A DNA stretch of 7,277 bases from an uncultured Acidimicrobiaceae bacterium (GCA_913054115.1 CAJXIS010000101.1:1-7277), one strand, 5' to 3'. Shown: positions 1-5,993, numbered from the stretch's first letter. Made by a program: numbers and translations. The notes: generated by a model from the sequence alone, not told the origin.

Positions 1-497
1 AGGTCGAACAGGTGCCGGCTTGCGAGGGTCGCCTGTTCGCTGTCGGTAGTCAGCAGGCTGAAGACGAAATTGGCCATCGCACGGACGGTCTGGTGTGGCT
101 CGGGCGGGAGTTCGATCGGCTCGCGCTCACACCACTCATACAGCGTGGTCACGAAGGTCTCCACCCGGGCCAGGGGGTCTTCGATCTGGTCGACGATCTC
201 TTCGAGTTGGGCCGCCGACTCGTGCATCGATTCCTCGTAGACGGCCAGAAGGAGGTGCTGCTTGCCGTAGAAGACCTGATAGAAGCTCCGCAGTGACTGG
301 CCGGATCGCTCCACGACGTTCTGAACGGTGAACTCGAGTCCGCCATGCTCGCTGATCAGCGCGACGGTTGCGTCGAGAAAGCGCTGGACGCGCTCTTCGG
401 CCCGCGATCGTGCGCCATCGAGGGAACGGGCGACAGCCCGATCCCGCCAGGGCCCTCCTGGCTCGTCGGCGGCGGATCTGGTCGAGGTGGAGGTCAC
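1..497 (-). CDS. TetR/AcrR-family transcriptional regulator (3' end cut by window edge)
   Basis: A DNA-binding one-component repressor, probably the local regulator. The 165 codons present contain the N-terminal TetR helix-turn-helix at about residues 36-86: EERVQRFLDATVALISEHG, then FTVQNVVERSG, then a recognition helix SLRSFYQVFYGKQHLL. The ligand-binding half begins after about residue 90 (MHESAAQLEEIVDQIEDPL) and continues off the left edge. The start is well constrained. An in-frame TAA lies a few codons upstream (inside the preceding gene), and the GTG at 497-495 is the only plausible initiator between that stop and the HTH. This GTG overlaps the TGA of the amidohydrolase by 4 bases (GTGA). 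No clear Shine-Dalgarno is seen, so translation probably depends on coupling. About 35 low-complexity residues precede the HTH (T/S-, then R/A-rich). Family assignment is firm; the ligand is unknown. As the last gene seen in the run it could autoregulate the cluster (inference). Confidence 0.9.
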   Translation of the reverse strand, partial: MTSTSTRSAADEPGGPWRDRAVARSLDGARSRAEERVQRFLDATVALISEHGGLEFTVQNVVERSGQSLRSFYQVFYGKQHLLLAVYEESMHESAAQLEEIVDQIEDPLARVETFVTTLYEWCEREPIELPPEPHQTVRAMANFVFSLLTTDSEQATLASRHLFD

Positions 498-1756
498 GGT
501 GTCATCAGGTTATCGGCGAACGATGCAGGGTGTTTGAAGACCTCGCCACCCTTGCAGACGAACTGGACGTCTTCGCACACGCTGATGTCGGTGAGGGGGT
601 TCCCGGGTACGGCGATGATGTCTGCAAGAAGACCGGGTGCGAGTCGGGCCCGGTCGTCGGCATCGATCAACCGGGCTGCGGTGGTCGTGGCCGCTCGCAG
701 TGCGAAGAGTGGAGATGCACCGCGGTCGACCAGGGCGGTGAGCTCCTTGGCGTTCTGCCCGTGGGGGATCGCCGGGGCGTCTGTGCCGCAGCACACCAGC
801 AGGTCGGCCTGGATGGCCTTGGAGACCATCTCGCGGGCCCTCGGAAAGACCTCGGCGGCCTTGGCCTGCAAGGCCGGCGCGGCGCGGGTCAGGTCCATGC
901 CGTCGGCGAGGTAGGTGGTTGCCACGAGGAATGTTCCCCGGGACTTGGCGAGGGCAAGGGTGTCGTCGGACATCAGCGAACCGTGTTCGATGCAGTCGAT
1001 GCCCACCTCGATGGCGGCGCGGATGCCGTCGTCGCCGTGGGCGTGGGCAGCGACCTTGAGCCCCGCACGATGGGCTTCGTCGGTGATGGCCCGCAACTCG
1101 TCGGTCGAGTACTGCTGCGCTCCCGCCGGGCCGGTGTGAGACATGATTCCTCCGGAGGCGCACACCTTGATGACCTTGGCGCCGTACTTGATCTGGTATC
1201 TGACGGCCCGTCGAACCTCGTCGATGCCGTTTGCCTGACCCTCTTCGACGCTGAGGGTCATGATGCCCGGAGCCAGGCCTTCGAACATCGTGGGGTCGAG
1301 GTGACCACCCAGGGGGGTGATCGCGTGACCGGCCGGCACGATGCGGGGGCCGATCATCCAGCCCCGTTCGATGGCGCGCCCGAGGGAGACATCGAGCAGG
1401 AGGCCACCGGTCGGCATGAACAGGCCCAGGTTCCGGACCGTGGTGAAGCCGGCCAGCAGGGTCGTCCTGGCGTTGACGGTGCCGCGGAGCAACTTGTCGG
1501 CAGGGGTGTCGGAGACGGCGGTTCGTCCGCCCCGCTCGCCGGGGCCTCCCATCATCAGGTTGACCTCCATGTCCATGAGCCCTGGCAACAGCGTCATGTC
1601 GCCGAGGTCGATCACCCTGGCGTTGCTGGGAAGCGTCGAGGGGTTGACGTCGGTGATGCGATCGCCTTCGACGACGATGGTCGCCGACTCGACGATTTCT
1701 CCTGCGTCGATGTCGACCATCCGATCGGAGCGAATGACGAGCGGCCCGGTGTCCAT
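494..1756 (-). CDS. Amidohydrolase-superfamily enzyme with altered HxH metal motif
   Basis: A 420-residue protein of the metal-dependent amidohydrolase superfamily, closest in style to the imidazolonepropionase/Xaa-Pro-dipeptidase-like members, predicted cytosolic. It has the N-terminal beta-sandwich (ATIVVEGDRITDV), then a TIM barrel, then a return to the sandwich (ADIIAVPGNPLTDI). Numbered from the ATG, visible ligand candidates are Lys197 (KVIKVCASGG, the carboxylated-lysine position), His238 and His240 (AAHAHG), His258 (IEHG) and Asp326 (GTDAP). The first motif, normally GxxDxHxH, reads GLMDMEVNL: both metal histidines are replaced, by Glu64 and Asn66. The enzyme may use one metal or a changed site, so the reaction is uncertain (amide, ester or lactone hydrolysis possible). 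The ATG at 1756 leaves 7 bp after the upstream gene. A TTG at 1771 (425 residues, 8-bp overlap) is an alternative start. The stop overlaps the TetR GTG. The superfamily call is firm; the substrate is unknown. Confidence 0.9.
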   Translation of the reverse strand: MDTGPLVIRSDRMVDIDAGEIVESATIVVEGDRITDVNPSTLPSNARVIDLGDMTLLPGLMDMEVNLMMGGPGERGGRTAVSDTPADKLLRGTVNARTTLLAGFTTVRNLGLFMPTGGLLLDVSLGRAIERGWMIGPRIVPAGHAITPLGGHLDPTMFEGLAPGIMTLSVEEGQANGIDEVRRAVRYQIKYGAKVIKVCASGGIMSHTGPAGAQQYSTDELRAITDEAHRAGLKVAAHAHGDDGIRAAIEVGIDCIEHGSLMSDDTLALAKSRGTFLVATTYLADGMDLTRAAPALQAKAAEVFPRAREMVSKAIQADLLVCCGTDAPAIPHGQNAKELTALVDRGASPLFALRAATTTAARLIDADDRARLAPGLLADIIAVPGNPLTDISVCEDVQFVCKGGEVFKHPASFADNLMTP

Positions 1757-1763
1757 GACGGTC

Positions 1764-2198
1764 TCAGACAACGGGGTCGTCGTGCAGGTCGAGATAGGCA
1801 GCGCCGGAATCGGGCACGTTCGGCTGTTTCCATACTTCGACGGGGAACGAGATATTGACGGTCGAGAAGAGGAGGCGCATCAGCGCTCGGGCCTCCCCGG
1901 GTAGTGCTTCGAGTTCGAGGGTGTCGAGGTAGGAGAGTGCGGCCTCCATGCGGGGCATGGTGGTGTCGTAGAGATCCTGCATGTCATCCATCGAAGACGT
2001 GAGCCTCTCCGCGTAACGCTCGGCTTCCGTCTCGAGCGCCCACCGCTCGGCGAACGGTTCGAGGTCGGCGAACTCTTCGGGCAACAGAGCCGTTTCTTCG
2101 GGCAACAGAGCCGTTTCTTCGGGCACCAGGGCTGTTTCTTCGGGCACCAGAGCCGTTTCTTCGGGCAACAGAGCCGTTTCTTCGGGCAACTGCGTCAT
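1764..2198 (-). CDS. Small unnamed Rieske-linked protein with N-terminal heptapeptide repeats
   Basis: A 144-residue soluble acidic protein with no signal peptide or membrane segment. After MTQ the first ~38 residues are a tandem heptapeptide, LPEETAL or VPEETAL, about five full copies plus LPEEF, encoded by a 21-bp DNA repeat. The rest (about 39-144) looks like an ordinary small helical domain: FAERWALETEAERYAERL, DDMQDLYDTTMPRMEAALSYLD, then PGEARALMRLLFSTVNISFPVEVWKQP. I recognise this C-terminal part only as a type of small hypothetical protein seen beside Rieske oxygenases; no function is known to me. It does not resemble the NTF2-like beta subunit. Its ATG overlaps the Rieske TGA (ATGA), and GGAAGG (plus coordinates 2208-2213) sits 9 bases upstream, so it should be made together with the Rieske enzyme. 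A role as partner, chaperone or regulator of that enzyme is inference. The repeat could also be a recent neutral expansion. Confidence 0.8.
   Translation of the reverse strand: MTQLPEETALLPEETALVPEETALVPEETALLPEETALLPEEFADLEPFAERWALETEAERYAERLTSSMDDMQDLYDTTMPRMEAALSYLDTLELEALPGEARALMRLLFSTVNISFPVEVWKQPNVPDSGAAYLDLHDDPVV
2076..2190 (-). repeat. 21-bp in-frame tandem repeat (minisatellite), about 5.5 copies
   Basis: Five full 21-bp units occupy 2076-2096, 2097-2117, 2118-2138, 2139-2159 and 2160-2180, followed by a 10-bp partial unit to 2190. On the plus strand each unit begins TTCGGGCAAC or TTCGGGCACC and ends GTTTC. Units 1, 2 and 5 are identical; units 3 and 4 carry the A-to-C change that turns Leu into Val, and unit 3 has two further changes that leave the protein unchanged. 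The unit length equals seven codons, so gain or loss of copies would keep the reading frame of the host gene. It lies three codons inside the start of that gene, close to the Rieske stop codon. Confidence 0.97.
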
Positions 2199-3496
2199 CG
2201 TGGTTGGCCTTCCAGCACGACCGGGATGTCGTTCTCGGTTCGATAGGCCTCGACCCGGCTGCGGGCGACAGAGTGCAGGTTGCGGCAGAGCACCTCCTGG
2301 TCACACAGCGGGAAGGCGCTGACGACACGCGACTTCAACATGCGCTGGGTTGCCTCGAGGGTGTTGCCGTCCTGTAGCGCGTATTCCTTGAAGGTGACCG
2401 CCGCCAGTTCCTGACGCACGCGGTCGGTCGCGTTCCTGGGAGGAGCGAAGTAGAGCCGCCCCTCGAAGAGGTGCTGGTCGACCGCCAGGGGCCAGTAGTT
2501 GTAGGTGAGGTACCAGCCCGGCTCCCAGACGAGGATCACGAAGTTGGGGAAGATCTGGAACGAGTCGCTTCCCCAGGCCCGGTGGCCGGACGGGTTCAGG
2601 CCCGTCGGGAGTTGCGACAGGTCGATGTCGGGCTTGTCCCATGGCCCGAAGAGACCACTACGCAGGATGCGCTCGATCGGCTTGACCATCATCGGGTCCT
2701 TCGGTGGGGACATTCCGCCCCATGTCGAGACCATGGAGTGGCCGGAGTCGCCGAAGATCTCGTAGTGGAGCGCCTCGAATCCGAACGCAGCGAGCTTCGT
2801 CGCCTCGGTATCGACGCTCTGCCGTTGGTGCAGGATCGGCGCATGGTAGAACTCGGCGAAGGCGTCGATGAAGAGTTTCCAGTTGGCGTTGACCACTGCC
2901 CGGTAGCCGAATGTCTGGGTCATCTCGCCGAACGGGTATCCAGCGAGGCCCGTGCCCATTTCGCCGAGGGATTCGGCCAGCGTCTCGGTCGGCTCGGGAG
3001 CCAGGTTGATGAAGATGAATCCTTCCCAGGTGTCGACGTGGACCGGCACGAGGGGGTAGTCGGCCTTGTCGAAATCGAAGAACTCGTCCTCCTGTTGGAC
3101 GAAGTTGAGGTTGCCGTCGAGGTTGTAGCGCCACCCGTGGTACTTGCAGGTGAACTGTCGGCAGCTCCCGGCGACCTCTTCGCTCGGGTAGTCCGTCCAG
3201 ACGAGCTTGTTGCCTCGGTGCCGACAGATGTTGTGGAAGGCCCGGAGGGAGCCGTCCCTGTCACGCACGATGATGACCGAGGTGTCGGCAGCTGCGACTT
3301 CCCTGGTGAAGAAGCTGCCGACCTTCGGAACCTGCTCGACCCGGCCGACGTTGAGCCAGGAGCGCTTGAAGATGGCCTCTTTCTCGAGTTCGAAGTATTC
3401 CGGTGAGATCGAGTCCTCATACGAGATGGTGCCGGTGCCGAGGTGGGGGTAGTGCTCGGTCCAGCTGCCCTCGGCGGGCTTGGGAAAATGCGTCAC
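2195..3496 (-). CDS. Rieske non-heme iron oxygenase, alpha (catalytic) subunit
   Basis: A 433-residue aromatic-ring-hydroxylating-type oxygenase large subunit, which would insert oxygen into an organic substrate using electrons from a ferredoxin/reductase. The Rieske [2Fe-2S] domain has Cys91 and His93 (NICRHRGNKLVW) and Cys117 and His120 (FTCKYHGWRY). The gap between pairs is 23 residues, longer than the common 15-17, because of an insertion around YPSEEVAGSC. The catalytic domain shows NWKLFIDAFAEFYHAPILH with iron ligands His218 and His223, Glu215 at the usual bridging-acid position, and Asp376 (LQDGNTLEATQ) as the likely third ligand. The start is GTG at 3496-3494 with AAAGGA five bases upstream; the protein then begins MTHFPKPAEGSW. 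It ends in an ATGA overlap with the small repeat protein. No reductase, ferredoxin or beta subunit is present in the window. Family is certain; substrate and regiochemistry are unknown. Confidence 0.96.
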   Translation of the reverse strand: MTHFPKPAEGSWTEHYPHLGTGTISYEDSISPEYFELEKEAIFKRSWLNVGRVEQVPKVGSFFTREVAAADTSVIIVRDRDGSLRAFHNICRHRGNKLVWTDYPSEEVAGSCRQFTCKYHGWRYNLDGNLNFVQQEDEFFDFDKADYPLVPVHVDTWEGFIFINLAPEPTETLAESLGEMGTGLAGYPFGEMTQTFGYRAVVNANWKLFIDAFAEFYHAPILHQRQSVDTEATKLAAFGFEALHYEIFGDSGHSMVSTWGGMSPPKDPMMVKPIERILRSGLFGPWDKPDIDLSQLPTGLNPSGHRAWGSDSFQIFPNFVILVWEPGWYLTYNYWPLAVDQHLFEGRLYFAPPRNATDRVRQELAAVTFKEYALQDGNTLEATQRMLKSRVVSAFPLCDQEVLCRNLHSVARSRVEAYRTENDIPVVLEGQPR

Positions 3497-3501
3497 GGTG
3501 A

Positions 3502-3507
3502 TCCTTT
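3502..3507 (-). promoter_or_regulatory. Shine-Dalgarno fixing the GTG start of the Rieske gene
   Basis: Read on the minus strand this is AAAGGA, five bases before the GTG at 3496-3494. It supports the GTG over the ATG at 3513, which lies in another frame and encodes only six residues (MLKGSP) before a TGA that overlaps the GTG. Confidence 0.7.
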
Positions 3508-3525
3508 CAGCATGAGTTGGAGATC

Positions 3526-3560
3526 ACTGTACTACAAAAACGGAAATGGCGTTCTCGTGA
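3526..3560 (-). promoter_or_regulatory. Candidate promoter of the Rieske operon
   Basis: The minus strand carries TACAGT (plus 3526-3531), a TANNNT -10 box. It would place the transcript start near 3519-3520 and give a leader of about 23 bases holding the AAAGGA site. Upstream is an AT-richer stretch (CCGTTTTTG) that stands out in this GC-rich region. No good -35 hexamer is seen about 17 bases upstream, which is common in actinobacteria. TGTACTACA (3528-3536), a short perfect inverted repeat, overlaps the -10 box. Confidence 0.4.
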
Positions 3561-3566
3561 GCGTAT

Positions 3567-3577
3567 CCGGAGTCCGG
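3567..3577. repeat. Short palindrome in the Rieske upstream region
   Basis: CCGGA-G-TCCGG is a perfect 5-bp inverted repeat with a one-base centre, lying 36 bp upstream of the proposed -10 box of the Rieske operon. It could be a regulator site, but so short a GC-rich palindrome may be chance. Confidence 0.25.
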
Positions 3578-3606
3578 GGCACCGTGGGCAGCGGCTGTGT
3601 GACGGC

Positions 3607-3661
3607 GGCGGAACACGGGCATCGGCGAGCGTTCCCGATGTCGAGGCGGCCTTGTTCCGCC
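3607..3661 (-). terminator. Nested inverted repeat after the CMD-like gene, possible terminator
   Basis: GGCGGAACA (3607-3615) and TGTTCCGCC (3653-3661) are perfect 9-bp arms. Between them lies a second pair, CATCGG (3620-3625) and CCGATG (3635-3640). The structure begins 27 bases beyond the CMD-like stop codon in the direction of transcription and precedes the Rieske promoter. It could end or attenuate the upstream operon. No U-tract follows, so a classical intrinsic terminator is not assured; a protein-binding or processing site is possible. Confidence 0.4.
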
Positions 3662-3687
3662 CATGCGACGGGAGGTCTGCACGCGAC

Positions 3688-4293
3688 TCACCGATCGGGA
3701 AACGTGTGCTCGGCGAGTTCGGGGTCCAGTTCGAGTCCGAAGCAGTTGAAGGCGACAGCGAGGGTGTCATACGCCCCGATCGTGAACACCAGGTCCATGA
3801 TCTGGCGTGTGCTGAAGGCTGCGGCCAACTCGCTCCACGTCTGGTCGGTCACGACAGGGCGGTCGTGGAGTTCGTCGACGGTTCGTACGACGAGCGCATC
3901 GAGAGGTTCCCAGCCGGCCGCATCCGGCCCGGATCGGACCCTTGTGAGATCGGACTCGTCGAGCCCGAGCGCCAGGGCGACTGGAACGTGCTGGGCCCAT
4001 TCGTATTCGCAGTCGCGTCGCCATGCGATGCGCAGGATGGCGAGCTCTCGGAGTCGCTCGTCGAGCGTGGTCGTGTAGAGGAGATGGTGGTTGAACGACA
4101 AGAACGCCCTGGCGAGTTCGGGATGGTTTGCCAGCACGGCGAAGGCGTTGACGACCCGCTTGCCGCCCCGTTCGCGCTCGCTCTTTCGTTTCGCATACAC
4201 CGAGCCCTCCGGCGGCCGCATGCTCTGGAGCGCCTCGACGACATCGCTGGTCCACTCCTCGATCGGAAGAGGAGGGATGAAGGGCTCAGCCAC
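3688..4293 (-). CDS. Carboxymuconolactone decarboxylase-like (AhpD-fold) protein
   Basis: A 201-residue protein of the CMD/AhpD-like fold. The core is LLYTTTLDERLRELAILRIAWRRDCEYEWAQHVPVALALGL (about residues 71-111) followed by more helices (LDALVVRTVDELHD, ARQIMDLVFTIGAYDTLAVAFNCFG-like, about 131-186). In AhpD the active site is CxxCxxxH. Here Cys95 and His102 are kept but the second cysteine position is Glu98, so a disulfide peroxidase-type reaction is not expected. This C-x-x-E-x-x-x-H form suits the decarboxylase/hydrolase-like branch that accompanies catabolic operons. Known members act on lactone or keto-acid intermediates; the substrate here is unknown. The start is GTG (4293-4291), overlapping the SDR stop by 8 bases (GTGGCTGA); no other start precedes the domain. 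It is the last gene of the TauD-SDR-CMD run. Confidence 0.9.
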   Translation of the reverse strand: MAEPFIPPLPIEEWTSDVVEALQSMRPPEGSVYAKRKSERERGGKRVVNAFAVLANHPELARAFLSFNHHLLYTTTLDERLRELAILRIAWRRDCEYEWAQHVPVALALGLDESDLTRVRSGPDAAGWEPLDALVVRTVDELHDRPVVTDQTWSELAAAFSTRQIMDLVFTIGAYDTLAVAFNCFGLELDPELAEHTFPDR

Positions 4294-5041
4294 GTCGACC
4301 GCCGTTGACGCCGATGATCTGGCCGGTCACATAGCCGGCTTCCTCGGACACCAGGTAGGCGCATGCACCGGCGATGTCTTCCGGCCGTCCGACGCGCCGT
4401 ACCGGTGTGTCGGCCTCATGCATGGCGATCGACTCGCCGAGGAGGCCATCAGCTTCCGCCTGTCGCAACATCGGGGTGTCGATGAACTCGGGTGGAATCG
4501 TGTTGGCGGTGATGCCCTTTGGTCCGAGCTCGCGGGCCAGTGACTGGGTGAGTCCGATGACCCCCGCCTTGGAGGCGACATAGGCGGTCATCCACTCTCG
4601 TCCTCCCTGGGCGGCGGAGGACGAGATCGTGACGATTCGGCCCCAGCCCTGTTCGATCATCCCGGGAACGAGCGACTGGCAGCAGTGGAAGGTGCCGGTC
4701 AGGTTGATCCGCAGCATCTCGTCCCACTGCTCCTGGCTGGTGCGCAGAAAGGAGCCGAAGTACTCCTTGCCGGCGTTGGCAACCAGGATCGTCGGTACGC
4801 CAAGGTCGTCGTTGGTGGCATCGCGCGCCCTGTCGACCTGTGAACGGTCGGCGATGTCGACGCCGTATGCAGAGGCGGAACAGCCGTCCTGGCGTAGCCG
4901 CTCGGCTGCCTCCGTTGCCTTGTGAAGGTCGAGGTCCCAGATGGCCACGGCAGCCCCGTCAGCTGCGAATCGCGCTGCGACCGCATATCCGATGCCCGAG
5001 GCTCCGCCGGTGACGACGGCTGTTCGGCCGGTGAGGTTCAT
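4286..5041 (-). CDS. Short-chain dehydrogenase/reductase (SDR), classical type
   Basis: A 251-residue NAD(P)-dependent oxidoreductase of the classical SDR family, interconverting an alcohol and a ketone. All diagnostic motifs are present: TGGASGIG (11-18) for the dinucleotide, Asp36 at the end of the second strand (IWDLD), which favours NAD(H), VANAG (87-91, usually NNAG), Asn113 (INLTG), the catalytic serine in ISSSAAQGG (about 139-147), and Tyr154 and Lys158 (YVASK). The C-terminus GYVTGQIIGVNGG is typical. One departure is PPEFIDTPM (183-191), where a glycine is normally found in place of the glutamate. Its ATG overlaps the TauD-like TGA by 4 bases (ATGA), with the purine-rich GGAGAAGAG upstream as ribosome site. 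It probably oxidises a hydroxyl made by one of the two oxygenases (inference). Confidence 0.96.
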   Translation of the reverse strand: MNLTGRTAVVTGGASGIGYAVAARFAADGAAVAIWDLDLHKATEAAERLRQDGCSASAYGVDIADRSQVDRARDATNDDLGVPTILVANAGKEYFGSFLRTSQEQWDEMLRINLTGTFHCCQSLVPGMIEQGWGRIVTISSSAAQGGREWMTAYVASKAGVIGLTQSLARELGPKGITANTIPPEFIDTPMLRQAEADGLLGESIAMHEADTPVRRVGRPEDIAGACAYLVSEEAGYVTGQIIGVNGGRRG

Positions 5042-5862
5042 TGGAAGGGCTCTTCTCCCGCGATCGTGGTGCGATGCATCAGGCGTCCGGACTCAGCGGC
5101 GTAGGGGAGTGCCCGATGCATCGTGCCGCGATTGTCCCAGATGACGAGGTCGCCGACCTGCCATTCGTGGAGGTACGTGAACCGACTCGAGGTCACCCAC
5201 TCCTGAAGGTGTTCGATGAGGGCGTCGCTTTCCTCGAGTGGCATGCCGACCACGTGTGAGGCAGTGGCTCCGAGGACCAGCGAAGTTCGGCCCGAAGCGT
5301 GCTTCCACGCGAGCGGCTGGACCTTGGAGGGCCGTTCATTCCAGAATCGAACCTGTTCGTCGGTCGGTTCGGGGTGGACGCGGCCCTGGGCGGTGGCAAA
5401 GCTGTGTTCGACCCGCAGCGACCCGAATCGGGTCTTGTCGTCGCTGTCGAGTGCCTCCCACGCTGCGTAGGTGTTCGCGAACTCCGTTTCGCCGCCTACT
5501 GCCGACACCTCGTGGGCGCTGAGGATCGTGGCCTTGTTCGGTGTGTCTACCGTGGCTCCGTCGATGTGCCAGTAGAAGGTGCCCTTCAGGTATTCGGCGC
5601 TCAACGCCTTGTCCGGATCGAGCGACACCACGAAGATCTCCGGATGCTCGGCGCCTGGTATCGGCAGGATCTCCAACTCTCCGAATTGTCGGCTGAAGGC
5701 GATCTGTTCGGGATCGTCCAGGTGGAGGTCCGGAAAGACGAGGACGCCGTTTTTCTCCAGCAAGTCGAGCAGGTCGTCGGAAAGTGCGGGGTCGAGGAGG
5801 TCGGCACGGGTCATGTCGCTCACCGACACGCCGATCGTGTCCGTCAGGGTTTCGATTCGCAT
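5038..5862 (-). CDS. TauD/TfdA-family Fe(II)/2-oxoglutarate-dependent dioxygenase
   Basis: A 274-residue enzyme that would hydroxylate a substrate while converting 2-oxoglutarate to succinate and CO2; members release sulfite, cleave aryl-ether acids or hydroxylate other acids. Iron ligands are His99 and Asp101 (FYWHIDGA) and His249 (DNRGTMHRALPY). Arg264 (LMHRTTIAGE), 15 residues after the distal histidine as in TauD, should bind the 2-oxoglutarate carboxylate. The N-terminal domain (LLDLLEKNGVLVFPDLHL, AFSRQFGELE) is typical. The ATG at 5862 is preceded by GAGGAGA, 7 bases away. An upstream in-frame extension of 73 codons is open, but it runs across the control region and into the divergent gene, so it is not used. 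It heads the TauD-SDR-CMD run. The substrate cannot be told from sequence. Confidence 0.95.
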   Translation of the reverse strand: MRIETLTDTIGVSVSDMTRADLLDPALSDDLLDLLEKNGVLVFPDLHLDDPEQIAFSRQFGELEILPIPGAEHPEIFVVSLDPDKALSAEYLKGTFYWHIDGATVDTPNKATILSAHEVSAVGGETEFANTYAAWEALDSDDKTRFGSLRVEHSFATAQGRVHPEPTDEQVRFWNERPSKVQPLAWKHASGRTSLVLGATASHVVGMPLEESDALIEHLQEWVTSSRFTYLHEWQVGDLVIWDNRGTMHRALPYAAESGRLMHRTTIAGEEPFQ

Positions 5863-5869
5863 GGCCCGA

Positions 5870-5876
5870 TCTCCTC
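5870..5876 (-). promoter_or_regulatory. Strong Shine-Dalgarno deciding the TauD-like start
   Basis: On the minus strand this reads GAGGAGA, 7 bases before the ATG at 5862-5860. It is the best ribosome site in the window and argues against the 73-codon longer reading frame that begins at 6081. Confidence 0.85.
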
Positions 5877-5904
5877 TCGGCGTGTCACGGAGCGCTCGCC
5901 TTGC

Positions 5905-5920
5905 AGGGTCACGTAACCCT
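5905..5920. promoter_or_regulatory. Candidate operator palindrome over the TauD-operon promoter
   Basis: AGGGTCACGTAACCCT is a 16-bp palindrome with a single mismatched pair (C5910/A5915) around a central ACGT. It overlaps the proposed -10 box (5916-5921) and start site of the TauD operon, where a bound repressor would block transcription. A TetR-type protein, such as the one at the left of the window, is a candidate ligand, but this is inference. Confidence 0.45.
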
Positions 5921-5943
5921 ACCGCACCCGGGGAGCACTGGAA
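5916..5943 (-). promoter_or_regulatory. Candidate promoter of the TauD-SDR-CMD operon
   Basis: On the minus strand TTCCAG (plus 5938-5943) and TAGGGT (plus 5916-5921, a TANNNT box) are separated by 16 bases. The start site would be near 5909, giving a leader of about 47 bases that includes the GAGGAGA ribosome site. The -35 match is weak. Confidence 0.4.
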
Positions 5944-5958
5944 CCGGAACTCTCCATG

Positions 5959-5979
5959 GAAGAGAATGAGGTTCTCTTC
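5959..5979. promoter_or_regulatory. Perfect 8-bp inverted repeat in the divergent control region, candidate operator
   Basis: GAAGAGAA (5959-5966) and TTCTCTTC (5972-5979) are perfect arms around TGAGG. It lies between the two divergent promoters: upstream of the TauD-operon promoter and over the -35 region of the plus-strand oxidoreductase promoter (about -47 to -27). Size and symmetry suit a dimeric repressor or activator. I see no second copy elsewhere in the window. Confidence 0.5.
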
Positions 5980-5993
5980 AGCGATCCGCGGAG

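Noticed and set aside
368..1858. A 496-codon open frame on the plus strand opposite the amidohydrolase
   Set aside because: It is an antisense shadow of a clear enzyme gene in GC-rich DNA; the peptide is Gly/Arg/Asp/Val-rich with no recognisable domain.
2076..2190. The tandem array considered as a CRISPR
   Set aside because: The units are contiguous 21-mers without spacers and are in frame within a protein.
2064..2198. LPEETA repeats considered as sortase (LPxTG-like) signals
   Set aside because: They are at the N-terminus, repeated, lack the glycine and are not followed by a membrane segment and basic tail.
2471..3406. A 311-codon plus-strand open frame opposite the Rieske gene
   Set aside because: Antisense shadow; it mirrors the codon structure of the Rieske subunit and has no domain of its own.
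3517..4308. A 263-codon plus-strand open frame opposite the CMD-like gene
   Set aside because: Antisense to a well-supported family member and without recognisable motifs.
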